Below are positions 6,482 through 6,629 of a stretch of 6,629 nt of DNA, piece by piece. Under the pieces are notes generated by a model. It was not told where the DNA came from. It searched no databases and saw only the letters and a program-made list of their open reading frames with translations. Source of the stretch: Bacteroidales bacterium (GTDB taxonomy: Bacteria; Bacteroidota; Bacteroidia; Bacteroidales; Dysgonomonadaceae); contig JAAZMQ010000329.1 in assembly GCA_012798745.1 (NCBI GenBank), positions 1-6,629 on the forward strand, in the 5' to 3' direction. Both the position numbers and the translations under genes were made by a program. Numbering within the stretch: the stretch's first letter is position 1; every line of letters begins with the position of its first letter.

Positions 6482-6629
6482 ATGATTTCAAAATTTAAAT
6501 CTACCGGTAAAGATTCGAGTAGCAACATTACTCGTAGAGGGTTTATCTCCATTTGTGCCGCATGTGGTGCATGTATGGCAGCTTCGCCCCTTGCCTTCGG
6601 GACGATATCGTGTTCTTCGGGGCAAAAGA
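6482..6629 (+). CDS. Protein with twin-arginine (Tat) signal, 3' partial, function unknown
   Basis: Only the first 49 codons are present. An in-frame TAA at 6467-6469 and the first ATG at 6482 define the start. After a polar n-region, NITRRGFIS (15-23) matches the twin-arginine pattern, followed by the hydrophobic stretch ICAACGACMAASPLAFG (24-40), so the folded protein should cross the inner membrane by Tat. Three cysteines are spaced CxxCxxC (25, 28, 31), and a fourth sits in TISCSSG (C44). The latter is a poor lipobox, so lipid attachment is possible but weak. In Bacteroidota carbohydrate loci, Tat leaders often precede sugar-phosphate isomerase/epimerase-like, Gfo/Idh/MocA-type or other metal- or cofactor-binding proteins, but the mature domain lies outside the window and no function is assigned. 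It sits 37 bp after the GH16 stop, consistent with the same operon. Confidence 0.85.
   Translation, partial: MISKFKSTGKDSSSNITRRGFISICAACGACMAASPLAFGTISCSSGQK

Overview
The window reads as part of a polysaccharide-utilisation region from a member of the Bacteroidota, probably Bacteroidales. The evidence is the gene content (GH97, two different GH51 types and a GH16_3-like enzyme, mostly with export signals), A-rich leaders without clear Shine-Dalgarno sequences, and all genes on one strand with short gaps. The genus cannot be fixed from the sequence. No SusC/SusD pair, sensor-regulator, transposase, tRNA, rRNA or CRISPR array is visible.

Layout, all on the + strand. Positions 3-1268 are the C-terminal two thirds of a GH97 retaining-type glycosidase, cut by the left edge. 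Positions 1269-1434 are a 166-bp AT-rich gap with an iterated TGTTTCATGTA-like motif, the best place for a promoter or operator. Positions 1435-3789 encode a large exported GH51 alpha-L-arabinofuranosidase of the CBM4_9-containing (plant ASD-like) type, with an N-terminal stretch resembling a GH43 propeller blade. Positions 3786-3929 hold a 47-codon ORF that overlaps the GH51 stop by ATGA and sits in a perfect 11-bp inverted repeat. Positions 3939-5510 encode a second, compact GH51 enzyme of the classical bacterial type. Positions 5560-6444 encode an exported GH16 endo-glycanase with the EIDIMEY active site. Positions 6482-6629 are the first 49 codons of a protein with a twin-arginine signal, cut by the right edge.

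Genes from 1435 onward are spaced by -4, 9, 49 and 37 bp and look like one transcription unit. The GH97 gene may belong to the same operon or end a preceding one; no convincing terminator follows it, but its base composition is visibly richer in G+C than the genes after it.

Working together (inference): the GH16 enzyme would cut a beta-1,3-linked backbone, the two GH51 enzymes would remove alpha-L-arabinofuranosyl side groups, and the GH97 enzyme would remove terminal alpha-galactose or beta-L-arabinopyranose. This set fits an arabinogalactan-type substrate, with a mixed arabinan/beta-glucan diet as the main alternative. I do not see an undescribed system. The least explained items are the 47-codon ORF with its hairpin, the GH43-like N-terminal piece, and the cysteine-patterned Tat protein.
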